The notes under the pieces: generated by a model
What the model was told of the DNA's origin: nothing
Databases searched by the model: none
The model's input: the letters and a program-made list of their open reading frames with translations, nothing else
Source: Tupaia tana
Lineage: Eukaryota > Chordata > Mammalia > Scandentia > Tupaiidae
DNA length: 64,000 nucleotides
NCBI GenBank assembly: GCA_026018925.1
Contig: JAKSZU010000002.1
Location: 157,163,400-157,227,399 of the forward strand
Direction of reading: 5' to 3'
Program-made: the position numbers and the translations under genes
In this document: piece by piece, positions 30,450 to 40,880 of the stretch
How the letters are laid out: each line of letters begins with the position of its first letter
How positions within the stretch are numbered: the first letter of the stretch is position 1

Positions 30450-30620
30450 GACTGCATGAGTGCAAGTGTGCACGCATCTGTGCACGTGAGCGAAAGAGAG
30501 ACAGGCACTCTTGACAGGGCCTTGTCCCACATCCCCTTTCCGAGCCCTCTGACTAGTGAGGATCTTGGGTGGCACAAGTCCCGTGTGTTTCAGATCAGTG
30601 GAGGATCTGAACCCATGGTC
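30450..30620 (-). mobile_element. SINE-O fragment
   Basis: GTGTGCACGCATCTGTGCACGTGAGCGAAAGAGAGACAGGC and GATCTTGGGTGGCACAAG resemble a reversed SINE-O 3' half. The head is unclear. Confidence 0.5.
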
Positions 30621-30629
30621 AGAGAGAAA

Positions 30630-30860
30630 GAAGGAGTGAAGAAAGATTCAAAGATGAGAGGAGCCAGATCATATAGGGTCTTGAAGGTCATTATAAAGAC
30701 TTCACCATTTATTCAACGTGAAATAGGGAGTTAGTGGGGTGATGTGCAGAAATCCAGGTGGTGCTAAATCTGGTATATTAGCAGGACAGATGATAGATAT
30801 AGCTGGCTTCTGAATATACTTTGACAATGGAAACTATATACTCAAATTTTCATTGTAATT
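30630..30860 (-). mobile_element. L2-like fossil
   Basis: GGAGCCAGATCATATAGGGTCTTGAAGGTCATTATAAAGACTT follows the antisense L2 pattern 'gggccagatcatgtagggccttgtaggcc'. Confidence 0.65.
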
Positions 30861-30892
30861 ATTCCAACACCAAAAAAGTAAACAAAAATTTT

Positions 30893-31036
30893 TAAGGGGG
30901 ACTACCACATTGCAATCCCTTCTCCTTCATTCCTCTCCTAGCATTATTTTCAAGTTGCCTGGTCCATGATTCAAGCCAAGCAGTTGGCCATGTGGGTGGG
31001 ATCCAGTGCCTTAATCTCCATGCTACCTGTTGGCCC
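30893..31036 (-). mobile_element. SINE fragment, 3' end missing
   Basis: Reversed: GACTACCACATTGCAATCCCTTCTCC to CCATGCTACCTGTTGGCCCC. The CTATAGGG/GA-rich end is absent on the left. Confidence 0.78.
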
Positions 31037-31326
31037 CAGCAAATCTTAAAAAGTGAATTCTATTTGAGCTCTACTATCTAAATATAGATTTTTCAGGACA
31101 AAGACTAGATGTTTCTCTTATATTTACCTTTTTATTTAGATGTGTTATTTTGTTTGTTTTTAACATTTCCCTGTTCACATACTATTTCTGGCATGGAGTA
31201 AGGTATATTCCATTCCTTTAATATCTCTTCAGCAGAAAAATTCATCATAATAAAGAAAAGAATATGACCTTCTCTATATACCAATATATTTGTGTATATG
31301 TCACACTATGTAATTCCTAAATTGTG
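31037..31326. other. AT-rich stretch, nothing recognised
   Basis: No recognised element. Confidence 0.5.
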
Positions 31327-31502
31327 TTTTTATGTTTTGTTGTGTTTTTAACATAGGGTCTACTATGTTGTCCAGGCTGGCCTCCAACTCTCCATCTGCC
31401 ATGTGGAGGTCTAGTTGCATAACCCACACCACCTGCCTGCCCCCCAAACTCTCTATCCTATCTAAGCTTCCCAAGTAGCTGGGTCTACTATATCTGGCTA
31501 CC
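31327..31502 (-). mobile_element. 7SL-RNA-derived SINE monomer fossil, split
   Basis: Antisense of a free-Alu/B1-like monomer: AGGGTCTACTATGTTGTCCAGGCTGGCCTCCAACTC, then after a 51-base insert CTTCCCAAGTAGCTGGGTCTACTATATCTGGC. The region between the two 7SL blocks is short, as in FRAM/B1-type monomers. T-rich left end is the reversed A tail. Such SINEs are known from Euarchontoglires, so this copy helps place the host. Confidence 0.78.
31396..31446 (-). mobile_element. tRNA-SINE head fragment inside the 7SL monomer
   Basis: CCATGTGGAGGTCTAGTTGCATAACCCACACCACCTGCCTGCCC is a reversed SINE-L/S head, with AACTCTCYAT at 31386-31395 and 31447-31456 as target duplication. The insert ends within the head, an unusual 3' truncation. 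Confidence 0.75.
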
Positions 31503-32009
31503 GATGAAGTAGTGAAACACTACAGAAAAAAATCAGTGTCCAGGTAAACAGTGCCTTGTACATGTACTAAGAAGAGACTTCAAAGAAATGATGACATCCA
31601 CTACTTGGGACAACAGCTTTAGATCTCGAACTTGCTAACTGTGCAGGCATGGGAGCATATCCCAAATGGGATGGACCTTTGTAAATAAGCTCACACTGAC
31701 ATCCAATTGGAACACTAAGCAGAAAGAAAGGACACCCACTTTGCCAAATGCAAGAGCACGTAGGTAGGCTGCATGGCTCCCCAGTTTGACATAGTGTATT
31801 ATGACCTGGAGTAAGAAACTGTAAACACAATACTATCACAATAATTCAGTATTATGATCTATTTGGAAGTGGTGAAAATTTATTTTTGTATTCATTCATA
31901 TAGTGTTTCCTGTGGAAGGATCAAATTCCCATGCATTAGTTTAGTTCTGCTAATTCCCCAGGCTCTGTGTTATGCTAGGTTAAAACTTCATTCCATGGTA
32001 ACAAACAGT
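31503..32009. other. Unique stretch, nothing recognised
   Basis: The minus-strand frame 31567-31839 (90 codons) has no recognised feature. Confidence 0.5.
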
Positions 32010-32017
32010 CATCAAGC

Positions 32018-32266
32018 TTGGGCAGCATGTGGGGTGGTGGTTAAAGTGCTTGATCCCACATGGCCAACTCCATGGTTCGAGTCCCAGACCAACTGGTTTG
32101 AAAAACACACTGGTTGTATGTGCGTGTCCAAAATCCTGAAAGGAGAACAGAGTAAAATGGCGTGCGGTGTGGTCAGCTCTTCAGGGGGTGATTTCTCACT
32201 TTCCTTCTCTGTCTCTTTCCTACAAATGCACTCGCCCTATGGCAAAAATCTAAAAAGAAAAAAGAA
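32018..32266 (+). mobile_element. SINE-L copy
   Basis: Head TTGGGCAGCATGTGGGGTGGTGG, GGTTCGAGTCCC, TATGTGCGTGTCCAAAATCC, end CGCCCTATGGCAAAAATC. Duplication CATCAAGC at 32010-32017 and 32268-32275. Confidence 0.9.
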
Positions 32267-32275
32267 GCCATCAAG

Positions 32276-34799
32276 CCAACAATGAGAAAGCAAACATTCA
32301 AACTAAATTAAAGTGTTTGATTAGGATGTTCAACCCATGGCAAATGTGTTGCTGGCAACACTACCAAACCGGATATCAAACAGAGAAAATCTGTTCATTT
32401 TTCTGAATTTGCTTTTCACTGATGCCAAATATCATATGGACATTGAAACACCTTTGACTCAGCACTCTAAGTGCAAAAGCAAACATGTACTAAGGGCCAA
32501 GGGAAAGAAGTCCTGGGGTATCTTAGCACCCATCCAAATAACGCGTAATTGGTAGCAGAGGTTATTCTCAGAGGCACTATGAAATCAGAGAAAGACACCC
32601 TGTCTGACCTTTTATAGAACATTCAGAAGCAAAACAATCAAATAAGGAATGCTTTCAATAACAATGGTGTATGAAGTAAATGAGTTGCCTTTGATCAGAG
32701 AGGTGGAACTAGGTAACTGAATCCTCAGCAAGCCATTGAAATATGCAATAATTGAGGGGCTCTTCAAGTTTACTTCAACAGCTGGTCTTCAGTTGAAAAG
32801 AAGACAGAATTCAATCCTACATGCTGATGATTATTTAACAGATGTGGAAATCCCACTGTTCTCTTTCCTTCCTTCCAAAGAATGCCAAGAAGAATTTTCT
32901 TTAAAGCAGAATACTCTAGATGCCTAATCCATTTTGATATGCAAGCAGAAAATGTGTTTTCTGAATGTTTCACCTAATAGAAAGTAATCTGCAGGCTGAA
33001 AAGGGCACTATAAATATAGACACCATGATGTAATATGGGACATTTGAAAACATACTGACAAATGACGTTAGGAGCGATAATAATTTCAAAGATGCACAAC
33101 AGTTTAAGATAATTTCTTGATATATTTATTTGCCTTTATTATTTCTCTCTTGAAAATTCTACTGTTGAATAACCAACATACTTGTAACACTACATTATGC
33201 CCTTAGAAAGACCTTGAAAGAGCTGCTTCTGAATCGTAATTATAAGAAATTCAATGATAAAAATTCTTATTTGTAGCAATTGGGAATGGATATGACTAAA
33301 ATTCACATACAATTTCATTTGTAGCTTCAATTTTCACAGCCAGCACACCGATTATCAAAGAAAAACTAATTTATTACTTTATCAGTTTTTTTATTCTATT
33401 ATCCTGGAGGTTAAAGGAGTCTAGGAGTAGGATCGACGAGCAAAAGCAGGTGACAAGCAATACCATGATTTCACCAGGAATATCTCTTATTAATCGGTCT
33501 TACTCCATTAGAATGTACACTTTATCAATTGCACAAAATAGCATCTTTACTAATGGTATGACTAATCCTACTAATAAAGCCTGATTATTTCATTCTAGTG
33601 ATGGCCTCGTTATGCATGAATACTAATGAAAATCGGAACTTTTCACACACTGGGTAAAAAACATACGCCAAGTGGGAAACGTTTCAAATATAGGAGACAA
33701 GTAAGACTGCAAATTCACTGAAGATATTTATACAGTGATGTTAGAATATGCTGTTCAGAAACAACAGATATAAAAAAGCAAGGAGAGGGAATAAACTTGC
33801 ATATACAAAAACTACTCTGGCATAGAAATATTTGACATTTCTGGGATGCTAAAAGAAGAAAGAAACAGATGTGATAGCATTGCAGGCGTTACTACAGATC
33901 ACCTACCAGATGGAGAACATGTACCTGATGCCTTCCTTTACAGATTACAAAACTGGAACCAAAGCAATGCTGGGATGCTAGGACACTTTTACTCATTAAC
34001 TCATGAAACAAGCATGTATGAAATATTTACTATGTGTCAAGATCCGTGTTAACCTCAGGGACACGAGAACAAGTAAGACGAGGACGGAAGTGGGGACGCT
34101 GGGGCTGGTAAAAAGGAGAACCGAGGTGTGAAGACATGTATTCTCGTATTTGTTGAAAGGTTGTCATTTAAAAGAAAGACTGAGCTAGTTTTGGGTAGAA
34201 GTTAAAGAGAGGCCTTTGGGAAAGCAGGAAGAAGGAAGTTTCCAGCAATTTACACTGGCTAAAAATAGTGTAAACGGTCTCAGAAGAAGCTAATCCCCAG
34301 CCCATGGTTCAAGAAAAGACTGGAAAATCATATCCAGAGATCCTCTAGAAAAAAATTCCTGAGCTGTGAAAGGCTGCATTGGAAGCTCTTTCAATTCTAA
34401 GTCCCTTATGATTATATGATCCAAGCAATATTTCAGGAAAATCAATTGGGATGAAGACCGTACCAGGGCAGGAATGAACAGCAAGGGAAAGGACACGACA
34501 GAAGCTAAAACCTGAAGCCACGAAGACCTGAATGATGGAGCTACCTCTGGGAATACAGGGATGGATACAAACTATTTCAAAGGAAAAATCAATACTAACT
34601 ATAACTTTGGAAATGCTTTTTAATCGATACGGGCTTAGAGAAACGTTAGGCATTACTAAGACATTAATAGCTTTTTTTTCTTAGCACATGCCTTACACAC
34701 TGAAGGTACTCATCGCATGTTTATCTCCCATTTTTTCTGACTTGTCCCGTATCAAAAGAGACTTGCATTTTGTGTGAGTGACTCTATTCCTTCATCTGT
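32276..34799. other. 2.5 kb SINE-free stretch
   Basis: The longest run without a SINE. 33,985-34,075 (TTAACTCATGAAACAAGCATGTATGAAATATTTACTATGTGTCAAGATCC) is an antisense L2 fossil and 34,080-34,340 may extend it. The rest is unique and AT-rich, with no supported exon. Confidence 0.5.
33985..34110 (-). mobile_element. L2 3'-end fossil
   Basis: Antisense L2 pattern with AAATATTTACTATGTGTCAAG and CAGGGACACGAGAACAAGTAAGAC. Confidence 0.65.
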
Positions 34800-34816
34800 G
34801 GAAATACAAATGACAG
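34800..34816. repeat. Target-site duplication of the SNRPC retrocopy (left)
   Basis: 17 bases, one mismatch to 35591-35607. Confidence 0.93.
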
Positions 34817-35590
34817 ACTTCCAGGTGGCACAGAACGGAGTGGCCGACGGCAGAGCGACATGCCTAAATTGTATTGTGACTCCTGTGGTACACACCTCAC
34901 CCATGATTCTCCATCCGTGAGAGAAACACACTGCAGTGGTAGGAAACACAAAGAGAATGTCAAAGACTGCTATCAGAAATGGATGGAAGAGCAGGTTCAA
35001 AGCTGACTGACAAAACAACCGCTGCCTTTCAACAGGGCAGAGACCTCCTACTCCATTCTCTGCTCCTCCTCCTACAGGGGCCATGACCCACCTCCCCCAG
35101 TCTCTGGGTCCTCCTCGCCCTGGCATGATGCCAGCACCCCACATGGGGGGCCCTCCCATGATGCCAACGATGGGCCCTCCTCCTCCTGGGATGACACCAG
35201 TAGGACCTGCTCCTGGAAGGAGGCCACCCATGGGAGGCCACATGCCCACAATGCCTGGGCCCCCAATGATAAGTGAGACCTCCTGCCCGGCCCATGATGT
35301 GACATGCCCACTCGGCCAGGGATGACTTGGCCAGATAGATAAGGATGAAGGGAGGCCTCTTTATGTCAGTTTCATATTAACTTGTTCTACTTCACCAGGA
35401 GATCATGGTGTTGTGACTCTGGGTGTTTTCTAACAGCATGTCAAGGAAGACTTTCTCCCCCTTCCTATTAAAAAGAATTAAAAATAAGAGTAGTTTTGGA
35501 GGAGAGAAGTGAGACAAAAAAGTGTAGTTTTCATTTATTTTGTGAAATGTGAAAATAATAAAATTGTCAATTTTTTTAGTTAAAAAAAAA
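34817..35590 (+). pseudogene. SNRPC: SNRPC (U1 snRNP C) processed pseudogene
   Basis: Intronless copy of the mRNA for U1-C, the zinc-finger protein of the U1 snRNP that helps recognise 5' splice sites. The start codon is at 34860. The first 48 codons read like U1-C and keep all four zinc ligands (Cys6, Cys9, His24, His30), although Tyr8 and Asp10 differ from the parent. A lost base gives a stop at 35004-35006, and several more single-base losses follow between about 35030 and 35100. The Pro/Met/Gly-rich tail ([20 protein letters not shown]) is readable at 35098-35260 in another frame. A 3' UTR with AATAAA at 35557-35562 and a short A run (35582-35590) follows. GGAAATACAAATGRCAG at 34800-34816 and 35591-35607 is the target duplication. 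No promoter; non-functional as U1-C. Confidence 0.97.
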
Positions 35591-35607
35591 GGAAATACAA
35601 ATGGCAG
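35591..35607. repeat. Target-site duplication of the SNRPC retrocopy (right)
   Basis: Follows the A run directly; matches 34800-34816 at 16 of 17. Confidence 0.93.
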
Positions 35608-36492
35608 TAGCTGCTCTAGCCATATCATAGTGTTATTATGTTTCCATTGATAGGAAACTTATGAAATGGCTACATTTTTACTTCAAGAAATTATTATTTT
35701 AAAATAAAAAAATACATAACAAATATATGATTATTTACAATGAATATTATACAGTATACATGAAATTATATAAAGTAAACAATGCAAGTCCCGCTTGCCC
35801 TCTCTAATCCTAACTTCTGACATAACCAATTGTACCAGAATAATATTCTGAAACATTAACAAGGTTCCCTACCAGCACTACCACTGTCTTTTCCCCTGTA
35901 CCTTTCTCTGTATTCTGGGAGTACACAGTGCCTTAGGAAAACGTTGTTAAAGCAGAAGCAGAGTATAAATAAATAAGTTCTTGATCTCTGAGTTTCAAAA
36001 GCTTAGACTTATGCTAGAAATGAAAAGCCTATGGAAAAATGCTTGCGTATTCAAGTATTTCTGGCACCCAGTCCCGTAATCCCCACAACACTTGGTTGAG
36101 ATTGGAAGACTACAGTATAGCATCAGGCAAGGTGTGGATGTGTTTGGAAGGGAGTCCTCCTCTATGTTATCCCTTGCCCCCCAACAGGTTGGATATAATA
36201 GAAACAAAAATAATAGCCCAAGAATGGCAAGATTTTACCCTCTACCCAGCATGGTAACGATAGATGAACTGAGTAAAGTGTTCAGACAGAAAAAACTGAG
36301 GCAGCATTACAGAGAGAATTCCTATACCCCCACCCGAGTCAAAGTGTCCTAGCAAAAGGTCATACGTTCTGTGTGAGTCAAGAGGGGCATGGAAATGATT
36401 CAGAGGACAGAATTCGGCATGTACTCATGAAAAGAGATACTCACAGGTCTTGATGGATGAAGTATGACCAGAGGACTAGATGTTCCTCACTG
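35608..36492. other. Unique stretch, nothing recognised
   Basis: AT-rich to about 35,800, then more balanced. Overlapping short frames at 36039-36352 lack any recognised feature. Confidence 0.5.
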
Positions 36493-36845
36493 TACTAGTC
36501 AGCTTAGGCTGCTATAACAAAATACAACAATGGCAAACAGCAGACATTTCTTTCTCACAGTTCTGGAAGGTGGAAGTCCAAGATCAAGGTGACAGTCAAT
36601 TTGGTTCCTAAAGAGGGTCCTCATAGGCTTGCAGGAGTGCCCCTTCTTGCTGTGTTCTCATAAGGTGGATAATTCTGGTGTTTCTACTTCTTATAAGAGC
36701 ACAAAATGCATCATGAAGACCCCACTCTCATGACATCATTTAAACCAAATTATCTCTCAAAGACCCCCATCTCCAAATACCATTACACTGGGGATTAAGG
36801 CTGCACATATAAGTTTTGAGAGGACACAATTCAGTCATTGTATTT
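36493..36845 (-). mobile_element. MaLR (MST-like) solo LTR
   Basis: Antisense of the MST/THE1 LTR: CTAGTCAGCTTAGGCTGCTATAACAAAATAC, TTTCTTTCTCACAGTTCTGGAAGG, GAAGTCCAAGATCAAGG, CTTGCTGTGTTCTCATAAGG, CCCACTCTCATGACATCA, CCATCTCCAAATACCATTACACTGGGGATTAAGG, GAGAGGACACAATTCAGTC. No internal region or second LTR. It is better preserved than the copy at 8817. Confidence 0.9.
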
Positions 36846-37000
36846 ATCATAGTTTCACATTTTTGTAATTCCATTTCTAGGATAAGTTAAGAAGATAAGA
36901 GTTAAGAAATTCATACTGTGGGAGACCAAAATATGCCACCCCAAAACATACTTCTTTGGCATTAATTTTAGGATGACTATTGAGAGGGGCTGTAGACATA
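36846..37000. other. Short unique spacer
   Basis: Nothing recognised. Confidence 0.4.
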
Positions 37001-37012
37001 CAGATTCATTTT

Positions 37013-37295
37013 TTAAGAGGTTTTTTGCTTTAGGATGCATGTGCTTGCTGGGAGAAGGGGGGGGGGGGGAGAGACAAGAGAGAGAAAGAGAAACACTGAG
37101 ACTGGAAGTAAAAAGTCAACCCCTATGGGGGATGGCCATATCGCAACCCCTCCTTTTCCTTTATTCTCCTGGGATCCTGGCCATGCATGCACACACACCC
37201 AGAGTGAGTTTTCAAGCCACTGGGTTCAGGACTCAAATTATAGTCAGCCATGTGGGAGTCCAGTGGCATAACCACTATGCCATTTGCTGGCTCCC
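37013..37295 (-). mobile_element. SINE-L copy
   Basis: Reversed: TTTTTTGCTTTAGGATGCATGTGC, G12 run near 37059-37070, GGGATCCTGGCCATGCATGCAC, head CATTTGCTGGCTCCC. Duplication RATTCATTTTTT at 37001-37012 and 37297-37308. Confidence 0.92.
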
Positions 37296-37332
37296 AAATT
37301 CATTTTTTTTTTTAAATTCATTTTTAAAAAAG

Positions 37333-37592
37333 GGTGGCTCCATGGCACAGTCGTAACGCTTTGCTCAAGACAGGCCAGATCCCATATGGCGACCGTGATT
37401 TAAATCCTCAGCCAGGTCAGCCTGAACATACACAACTGTCCAAGATCCAACAAGCTGGAGAATGTACATGATGGGAAGGTAGTGGGAGTGGGGGAGGGAA
37501 CAGGGGGAGGATCATGGCAGACTGGACCCCGAGAAATGCTTTTCTCTGTCTCTCACACGTGCACACTCTTTCATGAACAAATAGAAAAAACA
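37333..37592 (+). mobile_element. SINE-O copy
   Basis: Head GGGTGGCTCCATGGCACAGTCGTAACGC, CTGTCCAAGATCCAACAAGCTGGAGAATG middle, GAGGATCATGGCAGACTGGACC, CTCACACGTGCACACTCTTTCATGAAC end. Same subfamily as 21851 and 27540. Confidence 0.82.
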
Positions 37593-37965
37593 ATCTAACC
37601 TATTTTTAACAACCAGCCCAGAAAACCAGGGTCATCTCTGCATTTTCTCTCCTCACCTACTCATAGCTTAGACCCAAAGGTTACTTCTAATGTCCATGCA
37701 ATACTAAAGTTATTCATCATTTATGTAATGATATATATCAGATATCTCCAGAGAAATGAGATACAGCTTACCCATAAAAAGAATTTTGACAGGTACAGAC
37801 AATAATTATCTCAACTTTTTTTGAGCTTTTGTCATATAAATATCACAAATTCAGTATAAAAACTCAACTACAGAACTATAGAAAAAGGTAACTGGGATAA
37901 GAAGAAAATAAAAGCCATCTATAATCCATACGGCCCACAAGCAATTTGCTTGTTTCTTTCCTGTA
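37593..37965. other. Unique stretch, nothing recognised
   Basis: No repeat or coding signal. Confidence 0.5.
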
Positions 37966-37967
37966 CT

Positions 37968-38213
37968 TTTCTTTCTTTTTAATTTGGCAGAGATGTATGC
38001 ACTCATCAGATAGGAAAGTACTCTCCATAGGGAATGTTCACACAGCAATTCCTTCTCTCTCTCTCCCTACTTTCTGGAGTTTAAGCCTACAGCCATACAC
38101 ACCCGGGAGTGTTTCAAGTCACCAGGTCTGGGACTCAACCAGTATGGTCAGCCAAGTGGGATTCAACTGCCTTAACCACCAGGCCACAGGCCACCAGGCC
38201 ACAGGCTGGCCCT
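37968..38213 (-). mobile_element. SINE-O copy with small triplication
   Basis: Reversed: TTTGGCAGAGATGTATGCACTCATC, CAAGTCACCAGGTCTGGGACTC, head CCACAGGCTGGCCC. CCACCAGGCCACAGG-like units occur in tandem near 38178-38206. Confidence 0.82.
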
Positions 38214-38582
38214 CTTTTGTGTATTTTCTATACAAATAGTCATAAATAAGATCAGACTATGTCATTCTATTCTTCGGTATCATCATATCATGAGCATTTG
38301 CCTATCACTATGTATTTGGAATTAATTATTAAACTGTAAAGAGCTATGAAGATATGAGTTAACTCTTAAAACTACTTTTATTTACTATTTTTATATAGTG
38401 TACATTCATAATTTTGAAATTTAAATTCGTAAATTCAACAGGTTTTAATAAATCAACATATTGGTACAAGCATTACTCGATCTAGCTTTAGAATTTCCTA
38501 CCAATGTTGTTTTGAGTTTATTATCCTACATTTCATTTTTCAATTACTAATTACAATTGTTAATTCTTCTTGGCTCTTAAAT
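38214..38582. other. Unique AT-rich stretch
   Basis: Nothing recognised. Confidence 0.5.
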
Positions 38583-38592
38583 TTGTCTACCC

Positions 38593-38829
38593 CATGGGAC
38601 CATTAGTTAGTGTAATGGCTATGTCGTTGGACTCCCACGTAGTCGACCGCGGTTCAAGTCCCAGATCCGGTGGCTTAAACTCACGCCAGGTGCGTGTGCA
38701 TGCGTGCCCAAGGTCCTGAGAGGAGAATGGAGGAGAAGGGATTACAGCGTGGCCATCGCCCCTGGGTGTGATTTCTTGACTTTGTCTGTCTACCTGGTGA
38801 GTACACGCACCCTATAACAAAAACCTCTC

Positions 38830-38863
<34 letters not shown>
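38593..38863 (+). mobile_element. SINE-L copy, fairly young, long A tail
   Basis: Head GGGACCATTAGTTAGTGTAATGG, GTCGACCGCGGTTCAAGTCCC, GGTGCGTGTGCATGCGTGCCC, CACCCTATAACAAAAACCTCTCC plus about 33 A. Duplication TTGTCTACCC at 38583-38592 and 38864-38873. The right copy is part of a good polypyrimidine/AG acceptor-like sequence at 38890. Confidence 0.94.
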
Positions 38864-38866
<3 letters not shown>

Positions 38867-38969
38867 TCTACCCTTTTTTTTCCTCATTTGCAGATAGTGA
38901 CCGAAAAGCCAAGAAGTTACAACCAGTTGAAAGTGTCTCTCAAATTAAACCATGCTTTTTCTTTAAAGA

Positions 38970-39153
38970 CTTATTTTATTTATTCATTCATTTATTTTAA
39001 TTTGACCACACACATACACACACACACACACGGAAAGACAGAGAGAGAGAGAGAGAGGAGGGTGAGAAAGCAAGTTGCCAGGTCCGGGACTTGAACCATA
39101 ATCAGTCATGTGGGAGTGTCCAGCACCTTAACCACCACACCACCTGCTGGTCC
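38970..39153 (-). mobile_element. SINE-S copy with (CA)n and (GA)n
   Basis: Reversed: TTATTTTAATTTGACCACACACATAC, CA and GA runs at 39006-39059, GGTCCGGGACTTGAACC, head CACCTGCTGGTCCC. Confidence 0.9.
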
Positions 39154-39400
39154 CAACTATGCTCTATTTATATGGAGTCAGTTCTTTGCACACATGGAGT
39201 GATATGGAGGAACCTTCCTATCCTAATTTTAAAATATGTACACATATCAACATTCAGATTTGTTACTGAACAGAGACTCTCCCTGAAACATAGTCTTCTC
39301 TGGCAAGTTGTATCTTTGCTTACTTACTTTTCCTCTGTAATGCCGTTTGGTACATTGTTGTTGTTTAATATTGTCTTGTTTCCTTTCTCTTTTTCTCAAG

Positions 39401-40219
39401 CTGGATTTGTTCACTCAGGAGGCCCTACGCCTCGTTTCCCTTGTGGTACCATCAGACCTGCTGCTGCGTACGTGGTGCTAGCCCATGGGAATTGGAGAAG
39501 CAGCATGAACAGATGTGATACTTGTCAGTTTTATTCCTGCTGCTCTTGAGAAGGAAGTCCTTTGTTCAAGAACAGAGCAGGCATGACCACCCACTGATGG
39601 CATTAACCAGTAGGAAAGAACACGTGAAGCTGTGCCTTTGCTTCCCTTGAAAATCTCTCTTCCCTAGCAGAGACTGCATTAGCTTCACTCTGTTGCTTCT
39701 GCTGGCATTACTGGGAAATCACTATTTGCAGGAAGAGCAGCAAAGGTGGAATTAAACTCTAGGAAACAACCAAAGTTTTGAAATATTAAATGGTTGAATC
39801 ACCTTCAGAATGGAATCTATTTGCTATATAATGTTAGAGAAGAAACTTGAGGGATATGGTTTAAAAAAAATTATTCCAATGGTCCTTTACATTTTTCAGT
39901 CCTTTAGCTTTCTTTTCTTGTTTTTAATGAATAGAAGTGTATGTGAGTTATGTGGGCTTGCATTTCGTTACTTTCAGAATTTTAATTCAAGTAACTAACA
40001 CCTATGTATTGAGATGTTGCCCAGATTGAGCTGGGTGACTGTATGTATGAGTGTAAGATATAGCATTGTAAGGAGGGTAACTCTTGAAACAATGTGAGAG
40101 TTCCCAGTTCATTTCTCAAATTAAATTTTAATAAAAGCACATACTTTAAAGTAATTCTAAATGAAATAAAGCTTTAAGTGACCATGGAGTGAAAAAAAAA
40201 AAAAAAAAAAAAAAAAAAA
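39401..40219 (+). other. mRNA 3'-end-like segment: possible terminal exon or retrocopy
   Basis: TTTCCTTTCTCTTTTTCTCAAG (39379-39400) is an excellent 3' splice-site sequence. The segment after it is GC-richer for about 130 bases, then reads like a 3' UTR with AATAAA at 40165-40170 and an A28 run starting 21 bases later (40192-40219). One frame runs open to 39547-39549 (TGA); another stops at about 39481. I recognise neither protein. The A run suggests retroposition, but I found no target duplication. The acceptor suggests a real last exon, coding or lncRNA. I cannot decide between them. Confidence 0.5.
40165..40170 (+). promoter_or_regulatory. Poly(A) signal AATAAA
   Basis: Lies 21 bases before an A28 run, at canonical spacing, at the end of the mRNA-like segment. 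Confidence 0.6.
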
Positions 40220-40265
40220 CTTATGCAAAGAATACAGCAAATCTTGGGCATTGAAAAATCAATAG

Positions 40266-40451
40266 AGGGGGCCAGCAGGTGGTGTGGTGCTTAAGGGTGC
40301 TGGTAATAGCTCCTACATGGCCTACCACAGTTCGAGTCCCAGACCTGGCAACTTGCTTTCTCGCTTCCACCTCCCCACTCACTCACGCTGTCCCCCTCTG
40401 GCCAAATTAAAATAAATGAACAGATAAATATAAAATAATTCTTTTTTAAAG
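40266..40451 (+). mobile_element. SINE-S copy with target-site duplication
   Basis: Head AGGGGGCCAGCAGGTGGTGTGGTGC, box B AGTTCGAGTCCC, CCTCTGGCCAAATTAAAATAAATG tail. Duplication AATCAATAG at 40257-40265 and 40452-40460. Confidence 0.93.
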
Positions 40452-40460
40452 AATCAATAG

Positions 40461-40846
40461 AAAATCTTTAAGTTTATAATAGAGTACTTGCATAAAGTAT
40501 ACATTTTTCTTTGCAATTTAGGTTATCAAACTGCCATGTTCTGGTTTTGCTATTAGAAAATTTTTTAAAAGCACATAAATATGTGCAGGAGAACAAATGT
40601 TTTAATTCTAAATAGAACAAAGGATCTTTTGATTCATGGTTACTATTTTATTATAATTAAACCAAAGTAGCATGATCTGAATAAGGACCAAAGAACACGG
40701 AACTCTTAATTTCTATGGAAACAAGGAAAATTACTCCCTTCAGAGGTTTAAGGGAAATCTTTACATTATACCACTTTTGACAAATTTAATGTAAATAATT
40801 TCCTCCTGTGCTCTGTATTACTCCCAGCATTAATTTATATATATAT

Positions 40847-40880
<34 letters not shown>

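Noticed and set aside
34752..35249. 165-codon minus-strand frame
   Set aside because: Antisense of the SNRPC pseudogene. Its Gly/Pro-rich residues are the complement of the Pro/Met-rich tail.
36493..36845. Complete endogenous retrovirus
   Set aside because: Only one LTR is present, with no internal region or partner LTR; the copy at 8817 is likewise solo.
39091..39549. 152-codon plus-strand frame as one gene
   Set aside because: Its first part is SINE-S and intron-like sequence. Only the part after 39401 could be exonic, and that is reported as a candidate.
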